This document shows positions 1 through 8,148 of a DNA stretch of 64,000 bases, in pieces. Under the pieces are notes generated by a model, which saw only the letters and a program-made list of their open reading frames with translations, did no database searches and was not told where the DNA came from. The first letter of the stretch is position 1. Every line of letters starts with the position of its first letter. The translations under genes were made by a program, and so were the position numbers. This DNA comes from JBMTVN01 sp046047235 (GTDB lineage Bacteria; Verrucomicrobiota; Verrucomicrobiia; Limisphaerales; JAHDYP01): contig JBJOII010000020.1 of assembly GCA_046047235.1 (NCBI GenBank), forward strand, positions 1 through 64,000. The letters run 5' to 3'.

Positions 1-676
1 CCCCGCCCCCCACATACACCAACCCCTCCCGCTTCACCGGAATCCGCACCCATTTCAACACCACAAAGTCGTGCTCCAGATTCCGCCCCGAGTTCTCCCC
101 GCCCTTCACCTGGCTCTTCAAACCACACCCGAGGTAAACCAACGACACCTCCAACGTCGTATCGTCCATCTTGCCAACCGGCTGATACCGCACCGCCCAC
201 CGCTTCCAATCCGCCGTCCCCACGGTCAGCACCCCCGCGCGCTCGACTTGCCTCGCCGATGGCAAACCCTTCCCCTGCTGAAACCCCGTCCACTCCCACC
301 CATCCAGCACAAACCCCGGCGTGTAAACCCAAGTCACCCGACTCTGCATGTAATACACCCGCTGACGCTGGCTGAAATCCGACTGGCTCCACGGATCCGA
401 CCATTGCTTGCTGTCGAAATAATCCACATGCCAGCCCACTGGAATAAACTCGTTCCACAAACCCGGCATCTTCATCAGCCCGCTGAAAAAACGCTCCGCT
501 GGCGGACAACTGCTGCACCCCTCGGAAGTAAACAATTCCAGCACCGGAACCCGACGCGTCGTGCTCTGCAAAACAAAACTCTTTGGCTTCGCCTCCGCCA
601 CTCCCACAGCGCCCAGCACCGAAAAGCCGCACACAGCCCAGCAACCCAAAAAGAAAATGGCACGCAAACCACGCAT
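1..676 (-). CDS. DUF1223 secreted thioredoxin-like protein (C-terminus outside window)
   Basis: The frame is open from an ATG at 676 down to the window edge, giving 225 visible residues; the C-terminus lies beyond position 1. A hydrophobic N-terminus (about residues 5-28) ending AVGVAEA looks like a signal peptide. Residues 47-61 read ELFTSEGCSSCPPAE, the hallmark of DUF1223, with a CxxC pair at C54/C57. The later stretch around GENSGRNLEHDFVV also fits that family. DUF1223 proteins have a thioredoxin-like fold and are exported; their substrates are not established, so any redox role here is inferred from the CxxC. The gene is divergent from the metallophosphatase that starts at 885. Its coding strand is very G-rich, like the other minus-strand genes of the first 9.8 kb. 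Confidence 0.85.
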   Translation of the reverse strand, partial: MRGLRAIFFLGCWAVCGFSVLGAVGVAEAKPKSFVLQSTTRRVPVLELFTSEGCSSCPPAERFFSGLMKMPGLWNEFIPVGWHVDYFDSKQWSDPWSQSDFSQRQRVYYMQSRVTWVYTPGFVLDGWEWTGFQQGKGLPSARQVERAGVLTVGTADWKRWAVRYQPVGKMDDTTLEVSLVYLGCGLKSQVKGGENSGRNLEHDFVVLKWVRIPVKREGLVYVGGG

Positions 677-784
677 CGCCCCAGATTACGACCTCCCCGT
701 CGCCATTTGTCAGCCACGAAGTCCGTTGAACCAAAGCTCAGGCAGCTCCGGCTGATCGGCCTCATGATCACCCAAACCCTCGCG

Positions 785-861
785 CTCCACGCCCAGCGCT
801 CTGCGCTTTCCGCTTTCCGCTTTCCGCCCTGCGCCACGCGCTTTGCGCTTTGCGCTTCGCC
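785..861. repeat. Heptanucleotide tandem array, consensus CTTTSCG
   Basis: Eleven consecutive 7-bp units run in perfect phase between two divergent genes: ctccacg, cccagcg, ctctgcg, three of ctttccg, ccctgcg, ccacgcg, two of ctttgcg, and cttcgcc. The last three bases of the unit (SCG) and the first C are the most constant. It ends 23 bp before the ATG at 885 and so probably lies in that gene's leader. It differs in sequence from the array at 7255-7422 but has the same unit length. Confidence 0.85.
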
Positions 862-884
862 CCCCCCACCCCATCATCCCGCCC

Positions 885-1970
885 ATGCACATCCAACCAA
901 CCGCCAGCCCCACGGCGAACCGACGGCAATTCCTCAAAACCGGAAGCCTGGCCCTCACCGCCTCACTCCTCACCCATACCCGCATGCTCGCCCAACGCCG
1001 CGAACAGGCCCCCATCGGACTTGCCACCACCGCCAAATACCCCGAGACAACCGCGACACTCCAAGTCCGTAACCCCCAAAAAATCCGCCTGCTCCAGTTC
1101 ACGGACCTCCACTTCTTCTGTAACCGCGAAAAATACGGACCCGAGCGTGACGCAAAAACCGAAGAAGATACCCGCCGCCTCATCGAACTCTACCAGCCCG
1201 ACCTCATCGCCATCACCGGTGACCTCTGGCACGATAATCCCGACGGCCAAGGCGAAGCGTTCATGACCCATGCACTGAAACACGTGGAATCCCTCGGGGT
1301 CCCCTGGCTCTTCACCTGGGGCAACCATGACCAACTCAACGATTACACCCCCGGCCACCACGCCCTCACCACCGCCCGCCATAGCCTCTACCGCGGCGGC
1401 CCCCAAGGCGGCAACTATCGCATCCTCCTCCAGGACAACCAAGGAAACCCTCTCTGGGACCTCCTTTGCCTCAATACCACCAACCTCGGCCTCCAAAAAC
1501 AACAACGCTACTGGCTCGACTCCATCCATCAGGTCTACGCCCAGCAAACTGCCCCCCCTCCCCCGGCCTTCGCCCTCTTCCATATCCCCCTCCTCCAATA
1601 TGACTACATCTGGACCGAAGAAATGGCCTCCGGGTTCAAACGAGAAAATGTCTGCTCCGATGGCGAGAACGGTACCGGCCTCTCCCATCTCCAACAACTC
1701 GGCAACGTCCGGGCCATGTTCTGTGGACACGATCACGTCAACGATTACTCAGGCTCGCTCGACGGTATCGAACTCGCCTACGGCCGTGCCACCGGCCACG
1801 CCGGCTATGGCGGCGATACCGTCCGTAAAGGCGCCAAACTCATCACGATAAATGCCGAAACAAAATCCTACGCCTGGGAATCGGTCTTCATCGATAACCA
1901 ACGTTGGCACCCAAAAGCCGGCTTCCGCACCACCGACGTCATCGATGCCTACTGGATGCGCCACGGCTAA
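885..1970 (+). CDS. Tat-exported calcineurin-like metallophosphatase
   Basis: The protein is a 361-residue predicted phosphoesterase. The start at 885 is chosen because it places a Tat signal at the N-terminus: RRQFLK at residues 13-18 followed by a hydrophobic stretch. An upstream in-frame start at 843 would add 14 residues of heptad-repeat translation and is unlikely. All calcineurin-like metal-binding blocks are visible: FTDLH (D74, H76), TGDLW (D113), WGNHD (N147-D149) and, near residue 290, CGHDHVNDY. This order matches the Dcr2/purple-acid-phosphatase-like subgroup of metallophosphoesterases, which use a dinuclear metal centre to cleave phosphomonoesters or diesters. The actual substrate cannot be told. 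The next gene, a fucosidase, starts 33 bp downstream on the same strand, so the two may be co-transcribed. Confidence 0.9.
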   Translation: MHIQPTASPTANRRQFLKTGSLALTASLLTHTRMLAQRREQAPIGLATTAKYPETTATLQVRNPQKIRLLQFTDLHFFCNREKYGPERDAKTEEDTRRLIELYQPDLIAITGDLWHDNPDGQGEAFMTHALKHVESLGVPWLFTWGNHDQLNDYTPGHHALTTARHSLYRGGPQGGNYRILLQDNQGNPLWDLLCLNTTNLGLQKQQRYWLDSIHQVYAQQTAPPPPAFALFHIPLLQYDYIWTEEMASGFKRENVCSDGENGTGLSHLQQLGNVRAMFCGHDHVNDYSGSLDGIELAYGRATGHAGYGGDTVRKGAKLITINAETKSYAWESVFIDNQRWHPKAGFRTTDVIDAYWMRHG

Positions 1971-2003
1971 ACCACCCCCCGCAACCTCCGGACCACCCAC
2001 ACC

Positions 2004-3773
2004 ATGCAACGCTCGAATATCAAGCACCCTGCTCTCCTCGCCACCCTCCTCGCGTTGGCACCCTGCCTGTCAAACCAAGCCGCCACCAACCTCCCCACCC
2101 CAACTCCCCAGCAAAAAGCCTGGCAACAACTCGAATTCATCGGCTTCGCCCACTTCGGCATCAATACGTTCACCGACCAGGAATGGGGAGACGGCCAGGA
2201 AGACCCCCGCCTCTTCAATCCCACCGCCTTCAACGCCAATCAATGGGCCGAAACCCTCAACGCCGCCGGCATCAAACTGCTCATCCTCACCGCCAAACAC
2301 CACGACGGATTCTGCCTCTGGCCCTCCGCCTACACGGAACACTCAGTCAAAAACAGCCCCTGGCGCAATGGCCGTGGCGACGTCGTCCGCGAGGTCACCG
2401 ACGCCCTGCGCAAACACAATATCCGCGTCGGCCTCTACCTCTCCCCCTGGGACCGGAACCAACCCACCTACGGCGATTCCCCACGCTATAACCAGTTCTT
2501 CCTAAACCAACTCAAGGAACTCCTCACAAACTACGGCCCCGTCGATGAAGTCTGGTTCGATGGCGCCTGCGGCGAAGGCCCCAACGGCCTCCAACAAAAC
2601 TACGATTGGCCCTCCTATTACACCCTCATCCGCCAACTCCAACCCCATGCCCTCATCGCCATCTGCGGACCCGATATCCGCTGGGTCGGCAATGAATCCG
2701 GCGTCGCCCGCGAAAACGAATCCTCAGTCGTCCTCCGCGATAACCAACCCGCCTGGCACCCCGCCGAATGCGACGTCTCCATCCGCCCCGGCTGGTTCTA
2801 CCACCCAGCCCAGGACGGCCTCGTCAAACCCCTCGAAACCCTCGCCGATATCTACTTCAAATCCGTAGGGCGTAACTCCGTCCTCCTCCTCAATATCCCC
2901 CCAAACCGCGAAGGCCTCATCGCAGCTCCCGACGCCAGTCGCCTCCGCGAATTCGGCAGCTTCATCCAACAACTCTATGCACGCGACTTCATCCAGGATG
3001 CCACGATCAAGACCCCCCAACTGCCCCCAACCCAGGCCGCATCCAACCCGATAGCCGACAAAAACCTCAACACCTCCTGGACCCCGACAGGAGACACCCC
3101 CTACACCCTCGACTTCGACCTCGGCACCCAAAAAGCCTTCAACGTCGCCCGCCTCCAGGAAGACATCACCCACGGCGAACGCGTCCAAGCCTACCACATC
3201 GAGGTCCAAGCCCACGGCCAGTGGAAAACCATCACCTCCGGCAACGTCGTCGGCCATAAACAACTGCGCCGCTTCCCCACTGTCACGGCCCAACACGTGC
3301 GACTCGTCATCGACCAATCCATCGCCCCTCCCGCACTCGCCGAATTCGGCCTCCACTTCAATACTCTCGCCCCCGCCGGCTCCGGTGCCGCCTCCGCCCA
3401 CCACCCCGCCTCAGCCTCCAATACCCACCCCGGCGGAACCCAATACGGCCCCGATAAGGCAGTCGACGATGACCCCGCCACACGCTGGGCCACCTCCGAC
3501 GACACCCAACAAGCCTGGCTCGAGGTCGACCTCCAACAACCCACCACCATCAGCCGCATCAAAATCTCCGAACTCGATCCACGCATCTCCCGCTACACAC
3601 TTGAATGCCGACTCAAAGACTCCGATCCTTGGCAGGTCGCGCTCGAAGGCACCACCGCCGGAACAGACTTCTCCACCACCTTCAACCCCGTCCAGGCCCG
3701 CTACGCCCGCCTTCATATCCTCAACTCCACCCGCCCCCCCACAATCTGGGAATTCCAGCTGTTCTCAAAGTAA
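2004..3773 (+). CDS. Secreted alpha-L-fucosidase, GH29, with two C-terminal F5/8C-like domains
   Basis: The 589-residue protein opens with a signal peptide (about residues 1-27). The GH29 (beta/alpha)8 domain covers about residues 35-335. Recognisable blocks are GFAHFGINTFTDQEWG, LTAKHHDGFCLWPS and VDEVWFDGA; the Asp in the last one (D186) is the expected nucleophile of this retaining family. The remainder holds two discoidin/F5-8C-like beta-sandwiches, about 350-455 and 460-589; the second shows the typical KAVDDDPATRWAT and ARYARLHI patterns. The sequence looks closer to the narrow-specificity GH29-B subgroup than to the enzyme at 8147-9820, but that assignment is inferred. The product probably removes terminal fucose from an extracellular glycan. 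The next gene starts 28 bp downstream. Confidence 0.92.
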   Translation: MQRSNIKHPALLATLLALAPCLSNQAATNLPTPTPQQKAWQQLEFIGFAHFGINTFTDQEWGDGQEDPRLFNPTAFNANQWAETLNAAGIKLLILTAKHHDGFCLWPSAYTEHSVKNSPWRNGRGDVVREVTDALRKHNIRVGLYLSPWDRNQPTYGDSPRYNQFFLNQLKELLTNYGPVDEVWFDGACGEGPNGLQQNYDWPSYYTLIRQLQPHALIAICGPDIRWVGNESGVARENESSVVLRDNQPAWHPAECDVSIRPGWFYHPAQDGLVKPLETLADIYFKSVGRNSVLLLNIPPNREGLIAAPDASRLREFGSFIQQLYARDFIQDATIKTPQLPPTQAASNPIADKNLNTSWTPTGDTPYTLDFDLGTQKAFNVARLQEDITHGERVQAYHIEVQAHGQWKTITSGNVVGHKQLRRFPTVTAQHVRLVIDQSIAPPALAEFGLHFNTLAPAGSGAASAHHPASASNTHPGGTQYGPDKAVDDDPATRWATSDDTQQAWLEVDLQQPTTISRIKISELDPRISRYTLECRLKDSDPWQVALEGTTAGTDFSTTFNPVQARYARLHILNSTRPPTIWEFQLFSK

Positions 3774-3801
3774 CCCACTCACAACCCGCCACCCCAACAC
3801 C

Positions 3802-6800
3802 ATGCCCCGCCTCCCGCTCCTCCTCATCGCCATCGCTGCGCTGGCACTCCCAGCACCCCGCCCCTTCGCCGCAACCCCCACGCTCGTCCACCACTGGAAC
3901 TTCGACGAAGGCCCCGACTGGCACGACACCCCCTTCACCTCCCCCTGCACCAACTCCACCACCACCGACATCATCACCCAGTCACCCGCCTCCCTGATCA
4001 ATATGGGACCGGAAAACTGGATCTCCGGAAAACAATACTCCGGCCTCGAATTCACCAACCCCAACCAGTTCATCCAAACCCAACATAACCTGGCCCAAAC
4101 GCTAGGCCACTCCGCCTCCCTGTCGTTCTGGGTCAAAACCACCCACAAACCCTCATCCCCATCCCAACCCCAACCCGGCATCACCGGCACCTCCACCCCC
4201 AACTCCATCCAGTGGGGCACCATCGATCACACCGGCAGAATCGGGATCTCCATCCATAACCAAACCGCCTGCCGCTCCACTCTCCCCATCACGGATAACC
4301 ATTGGCACCACATCACGCTCACCCGGGACGAAATCACCGGCACACTCCAAGTCTACGTCGATGCAACTCTCTCCGCCTCCACAACCGCAACCCCCGGCCC
4401 CCTCACCTCCGCGTTCTCATCCCTCGCCCAAATCGAACACCCATCCCAACCCGCCCACTTCCAAGGCCGACTCGACCAAATCCACGTCTTCAACGACGTC
4501 CTCCCCCAAGACCATGTCTCCCTCCTGCACACCAACCACGCTCCCAAACTCTGGCCCGCCTCCACCGACGGCGTAAACCACCGCCCCTTCACCACCACCT
4601 CCGCCCTCACGCTCGCCTACGACGTCGAACGCCACCCCATCTCCATCCACCACTACTCCCAACCCTCCCACGGCTCGGTCACCCCCAACCCAGACGGCTC
4701 CTTCACATTCACTCCCGAACCCAGCTTCTCGGGAACCGACTCGTTCGAAGTGACCATCACCGATGGCCAGGGCGGCTTCTACACCGCTCCCCAGCACGTC
4801 AATATCCTCCAGGAACCACCAGGCGGTGGCGGCCTACCCACAACCCAGTTCATCAACTTCTCCCCACTCCAGTCCAATGGCTCCCCCATCTCCCACTCCG
4901 GATGGCGCATCCCCAGAACCATCGACTGGAACCACGACAACCTCCCGGACCTCCTCCTCGGCACCGGCGGCTATGTCCTCCTCTACCTCAATACCGGAAC
5001 CCCGTCCTCCCCCTCGTTCTCCACCCCAACCCGCCTCACCGCCGGCCGCTTCGAAATCTCCTCCGGCTCATCCACCTCCCCATTCACGCTCGCCGATATG
5101 ACCGGCGATAACTCCCCCGACCTCATCCTCGTCGACGCCGCCTCCAACCTCCGCATCTACCCCAACACCAGCCCCACCAATTCCACCCCCGCCTACACGT
5201 CCTACTCCACGATCAAAACCCCCTCCGGCACCACCTTCACCCTGCCCGATAAACGCTTCGATATCGGCGACTATAACCACGACGGACTCCCCGACCTCGT
5301 CACGGGAACGTTCAGCGGTTCCATGGAACTCTTCCTCAATGTCGGCACACCCCAAGACCCCCGCTTCAATACCAGCACCCCCATGATCTCCAGTTCCTAT
5401 AACCTCTACCCCCGCCTCCACGACCTCAACCATAACGGCACAATCGACCTCCTCCGCGGTATCAATTGGGGCGATATCCGCTACTGGCACGACCCCCACC
5501 TCCATGGCCTCGACGACAGCCTCACGCTCTCCATCACCAACCCCGACGGATCCTCCCCCGACCTCCACGCGCTCACGGACGGCGCCATCATCGACTTCGC
5601 GGACTTCAATGCCGACGGCATCACGGACCTCGTCCTCGGTGGCCACGCCAACTCCGGCGTCTACATCGCCTACGGCCAGCAACAATCCATCGCCAACAGC
5701 CTCGCCGAAATCGAGGCCATCTATGACGCCCACTCCAATGACCTCGGCCCCGCCCTCAGTGCCAATAACAACGCCCTGCTGAATCAGCTCAATACCGCGA
5801 ACCAAAACCTCGTCTCCCATGCCCAGTTCGGCACGCTCACCACCCGCGAAACTCTCTTCAACTCCCTCTCCAACCACGTCGCCAAATACGCCTTCCTCCG
5901 CTACCAAACGCTCGACACGACCACCTACCACCACGTCCCCAGTATCGCCCTCCAAAACTGGGTCATCCTCCAACACACGCTCCCCGATACTCCCACCCAC
6001 CGCACCAATGTCGCCAATGCCATGGGCCTCACCCGCACCGCCCGCACCATCTTCCTCCACCACGCTCTCGCCCTCGGCGATAACGCCAAATCCATCCCCG
6101 CCGCCTATAACACAATCCACGATTACCGACTCCGCCACCCCCGCGCTCTCTTCCCCGACGCCGTCCTCACCATCGACCAACTCTATGGCGACGGCCGCGG
6201 CGGCTTCATCTGGACCCCCAACAGCACCAAAAATACCTTCGGCGACTGGGCCGTCCGCCCCTCCAATGAATGGGCCTCCGACCTCACCCGCGCCATCGAA
6301 CGGGAACTCGGCCGCGGCTCCGCCTCCGGCGACTACTTCACGTTCGTCATGGGCCACGAAATGACCCACTCGCTCGATGCCTACGTCCGCTCCCGCCCCA
6401 ACCAGGACCTCTACCGACGCTGGGGGCTCACACTCTCCACCGCCGCCGGCCCCGACGTCCTCGCCGACGCCTCGGGCTGGTACAACTGGGACCTCACCAA
6501 ACAACACTTCCAGTCCAAGGGCCTCTGGGACGGAAACAGCTCCACCTGGTCCACCGCTTGGGAGAACTACTGGACCACCGGACCCGGCACCCCCTTCCGC
6601 TCCCTCTCCTTCATGCGAGGTAACATCGACTGGTTTCTCAATTCACCCCAGGAATCCCTCGCCACCCAAGCCAACCATTACTGGGCCAACGCCCCCGGCC
6701 GCATCATCGGCGCCATCGACCGCTTCAGCCGCGCCACCACCCCCGAACTCCAACCCCTAAAAGCCAATATCAACGAGGTCATCACGTTCATCGACTTCCA

Positions 6801-7224
6801 GTCCGCCGGCCTCAACCGCATCAACCTCGTCGAAACCAAATCCCTCACCTCCCCCCAACGAGTCCAGTGGATCGACCACTTCGCCGACCTCCAACGCAAT
6901 GACTCCGGCTATATCACCCGCCTCACGGTTGATAACCGCACCTACACCTTCGATTACAACGACCTAGGGATCGTCACGAATGTGCTGACCTGGAACAACA
7001 CTCCCCCCGCACTCCAGGCCCAAGCCACAACCAACGGCGTCATACTCCAACTCCATGGCATCCCCGGCCAAACTTACCAGCTCGAATACCAGGACCCACT
7101 CACCACCCCCTCCCCCTGGCTCGTCCTCAGTAATATCCCCGCCCTGCCCCAATCCCCCCTCACCCTCACCGACTCCCCCAACTCCTCCCCACGCCTCTAC
7201 CGCATCCTCACCCTCCCCCAATAA
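3802..7224 (+). CDS. Large secreted multidomain protein: LamG, Ig-like, FG-GAP/VCBS repeats and an HExxH peptidase-like domain
   Basis: The start at 3802 gives 1140 residues beginning with a clean signal peptide (cut near AAT, residue 24-26). A longer in-frame reading from 3385 overlaps the upstream fucosidase and is rejected. In order there are: a LamG-like concanavalin fold (about 25-245, HHWNF through QIHVFND); an Ig-like or cadherin-like repeat (about 260-340, GSVTPNPDGSFTFTP, GTDSFEVTITDGQGG); FG-GAP/VCBS-type repeats (about 365-620, with DWNHDNLPDLLLG, DMTGDNSPDLILV, DYNHDGLPDLVTG and DFNADGITDLVLG, likely calcium sites); then a helical-looking part containing GHEMTHSLD. That motif is HExxH at H852-H856, implying a zinc metallopeptidase whose family I do not recognise. 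The last 60 residues form a beta-sandwich domain (GIPGQTYQLEYQ...RLYRIL) common on verrucomicrobial exported proteins. A role in attachment or glycoprotein cleavage is plausible but unproven. Confidence 0.82.
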   Translation: MPRLPLLLIAIAALALPAPRPFAATPTLVHHWNFDEGPDWHDTPFTSPCTNSTTTDIITQSPASLINMGPENWISGKQYSGLEFTNPNQFIQTQHNLAQTLGHSASLSFWVKTTHKPSSPSQPQPGITGTSTPNSIQWGTIDHTGRIGISIHNQTACRSTLPITDNHWHHITLTRDEITGTLQVYVDATLSASTTATPGPLTSAFSSLAQIEHPSQPAHFQGRLDQIHVFNDVLPQDHVSLLHTNHAPKLWPASTDGVNHRPFTTTSALTLAYDVERHPISIHHYSQPSHGSVTPNPDGSFTFTPEPSFSGTDSFEVTITDGQGGFYTAPQHVNILQEPPGGGGLPTTQFINFSPLQSNGSPISHSGWRIPRTIDWNHDNLPDLLLGTGGYVLLYLNTGTPSSPSFSTPTRLTAGRFEISSGSSTSPFTLADMTGDNSPDLILVDAASNLRIYPNTSPTNSTPAYTSYSTIKTPSGTTFTLPDKRFDIGDYNHDGLPDLVTGTFSGSMELFLNVGTPQDPRFNTSTPMISSSYNLYPRLHDLNHNGTIDLLRGINWGDIRYWHDPHLHGLDDSLTLSITNPDGSSPDLHALTDGAIIDFADFNADGITDLVLGGHANSGVYIAYGQQQSIANSLAEIEAIYDAHSNDLGPALSANNNALLNQLNTANQNLVSHAQFGTLTTRETLFNSLSNHVAKYAFLRYQTLDTTTYHHVPSIALQNWVILQHTLPDTPTHRTNVANAMGLTRTARTIFLHHALALGDNAKSIPAAYNTIHDYRLRHPRALFPDAVLTIDQLYGDGRGGFIWTPNSTKNTFGDWAVRPSNEWASDLTRAIERELGRGSASGDYFTFVMGHEMTHSLDAYVRSRPNQDLYRRWGLTLSTAAGPDVLADASGWYNWDLTKQHFQSKGLWDGNSSTWSTAWENYWTTGPGTPFRSLSFMRGNIDWFLNSPQESLATQANHYWANAPGRIIGAIDRFSRATTPELQPLKANINEVITFIDFQSAGLNRINLVETKSLTSPQRVQWIDHFADLQRNDSGYITRLTVDNRTYTFDYNDLGIVTNVLTWNNTPPALQAQATTNGVILQLHGIPGQTYQLEYQDPLTTPSPWLVLSNIPALPQSPLTLTDSPNSSPRLYRILTLPQ

Positions 7225-7248
7225 AAAAGGCCCGCCTCACGGCGGACC
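7223..7248 (-). terminator. Intrinsic terminator for the lipoprotein gene at 7424-7858
   Basis: Read on the minus strand, GGTCCGCC, loop GTGA, GGCGGGCC forms an 8-bp stem (one G-U pair) followed directly by six Ts. It lies at the far end of the heptad array, so the array would be transcribed as the 3' untranslated part of the lipoprotein mRNA. On the plus strand the A-tract precedes the hairpin and little T-tract follows it, so it terminates mainly minus-strand transcription. Confidence 0.8.
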
Positions 7249-7254
7249 TCTCTA

Positions 7255-7422
7255 TCCCGATCTCCCATCCCCCATATCCTATCTACGATATCCGATATCC
7301 GATCTACGATCTCCCATACCCCATATCCGATCTCCCATATCCCATATCCCATATCCGATATCCGATCTCCCATCTACGATCTCCCATATCCGATCTCCCC
7401 TCCACGATCTCCCCTCCTCGAT
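7255..7422. repeat. 24-unit heptanucleotide tandem array, consensus MTMCSAT
   Basis: Exactly 168 bp split into 24 in-phase 7-bp units. Most are atccgat, ctcccat, atcccat or ctacgat; the final AT is constant in all but two units, and the variable positions alternate between few bases. The array begins seven bases after the terminator hairpin and stops one base before the lipoprotein stop codon (7424-7426). It therefore occupies the whole 3' untranslated space of that gene. Unit length matches the array at 785-861 although the sequence does not. Confidence 0.93.
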
Positions 7423-7423
7423 C

Positions 7424-7858
7424 TCACAACTTCTGCAGATCGTGACCACACCCACACTTGCCCGGCGCACTGGAAACAATCGTGCAGCAACCACCGCCAC
7501 ACCCGCACGCATACAAGCCGGAACCCTTGAGGTCCACCCGACGCAAATCATGCCCGCACCCGCACTTCGTCGAATCGTTCTCATCAATCCCACACTCACA
7601 GTCCGGCTTGCACATGCACAAAACCGCCACCGTCCCCTCAATCTTGTGCACATGCCCGGCCTTCAAATCATGACCGCAACCGCACTTCCCAGGAGTCGTC
7701 TGCACCACGGAACAACACCCCGAACCACAATCACATACATAAAGTGCCGAACCCGCCTCGGCCTCACATACACCCGCCGATTGCACCGACTTGCACGACA
7801 CCAGCATGGGAGCCAGCACCAACACCGCCATGACCGCAATCCACTTCGCTGCCTTCAT
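7424..7858 (-). CDS. Cys-rich lipoprotein with three CGCGHDL repeats
   Basis: The start at 7858 gives 144 residues; a GGAG purine tract lies upstream, and a longer reading to 7915 would bury the signal peptide. Residues 1-22 are a lipoprotein signal with lipobox LVSC (C22). The mature part is three imperfect units of about 28-30 residues, each ending KCGCGHDL (about residues 58-65, 98-105, 134-141). The unit pattern is C-x-C-x3-C-x(0-1)-C-x9-C-G-C-G-H-D, i.e. six Cys and one His per unit and 20 Cys overall. I do not recognise a named family. The regular Cys/His spacing suggests metal binding or disulfide knots at the cell envelope; that is inference. The gene is followed by the 24-unit heptad array and then a terminator. 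Confidence 0.85.
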   Translation of the reverse strand: MKAAKWIAVMAVLVLAPMLVSCKSVQSAGVCEAEAGSALYVCDCGSGCCSVVQTTPGKCGCGHDLKAGHVHKIEGTVAVLCMCKPDCECGIDENDSTKCGCGHDLRRVDLKGSGLYACGCGGGCCTIVSSAPGKCGCGHDLQKL

Positions 7859-8063
7859 TCTATACGCCTTTCTTTTCTCCTGAGTTCTGGACCAACCCGA
7901 CACACCATCACACACACAAGGTCGCCGGATAACGAGCCTGCATCCTCCAAATCCCCCCTCACCAAGTCAAGACACACCAGAACCCCACACCCCCCGGCCC
8001 CACCAGAGTTTCAGTGCTTCAGGGTTTCGGCACGACCACCGCCAAACCCCCCTCTGGCCCATC

Positions 8064-8148
8064 GATTCGTGTCCATTGGCGGTCCGAAAAACAGAGGATT
8101 CGTGTCCATCGGCGTCCATTCGCAGAGAATCCGCGTCCATTCGCGGTT
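8064..8148. repeat. Degenerate GTCCATTCGCG-type tandem repeat behind a stop codon
   Basis: The phrase cgtgtccatYgg recurs at about 8068 and 8101, and cgtccattcg at about 8113 and 8133, separated by short spacers ending in gattcgt or gaatccg. The repeat abuts the stop codon of the minus-strand fucosidase (8147-8149), so it would form the start of that gene's 3' untranslated region. A second short repeat (tttcagtg, cttcaggg, tttcggca) lies just beyond, at about 8009-8032. Confidence 0.7.

Noticed and set aside
71..1072. Long plus-strand frame over the DUF1223 gene
   Set aside because: It is the antisense shadow of the minus-strand DUF1223 gene and shows only Pro/Arg/His-rich low-complexity sequence.
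5068..6507. 479-codon minus-strand frame inside the large secreted protein
   Set aside because: Gly/Val/Glu-rich translation caused by C-ending codons on the opposite strand; no family pattern or start signal.
7255..7422. Possible CRISPR array
   Set aside because: The repeat unit is only 7 bp with no spacers and no cas genes nearby.
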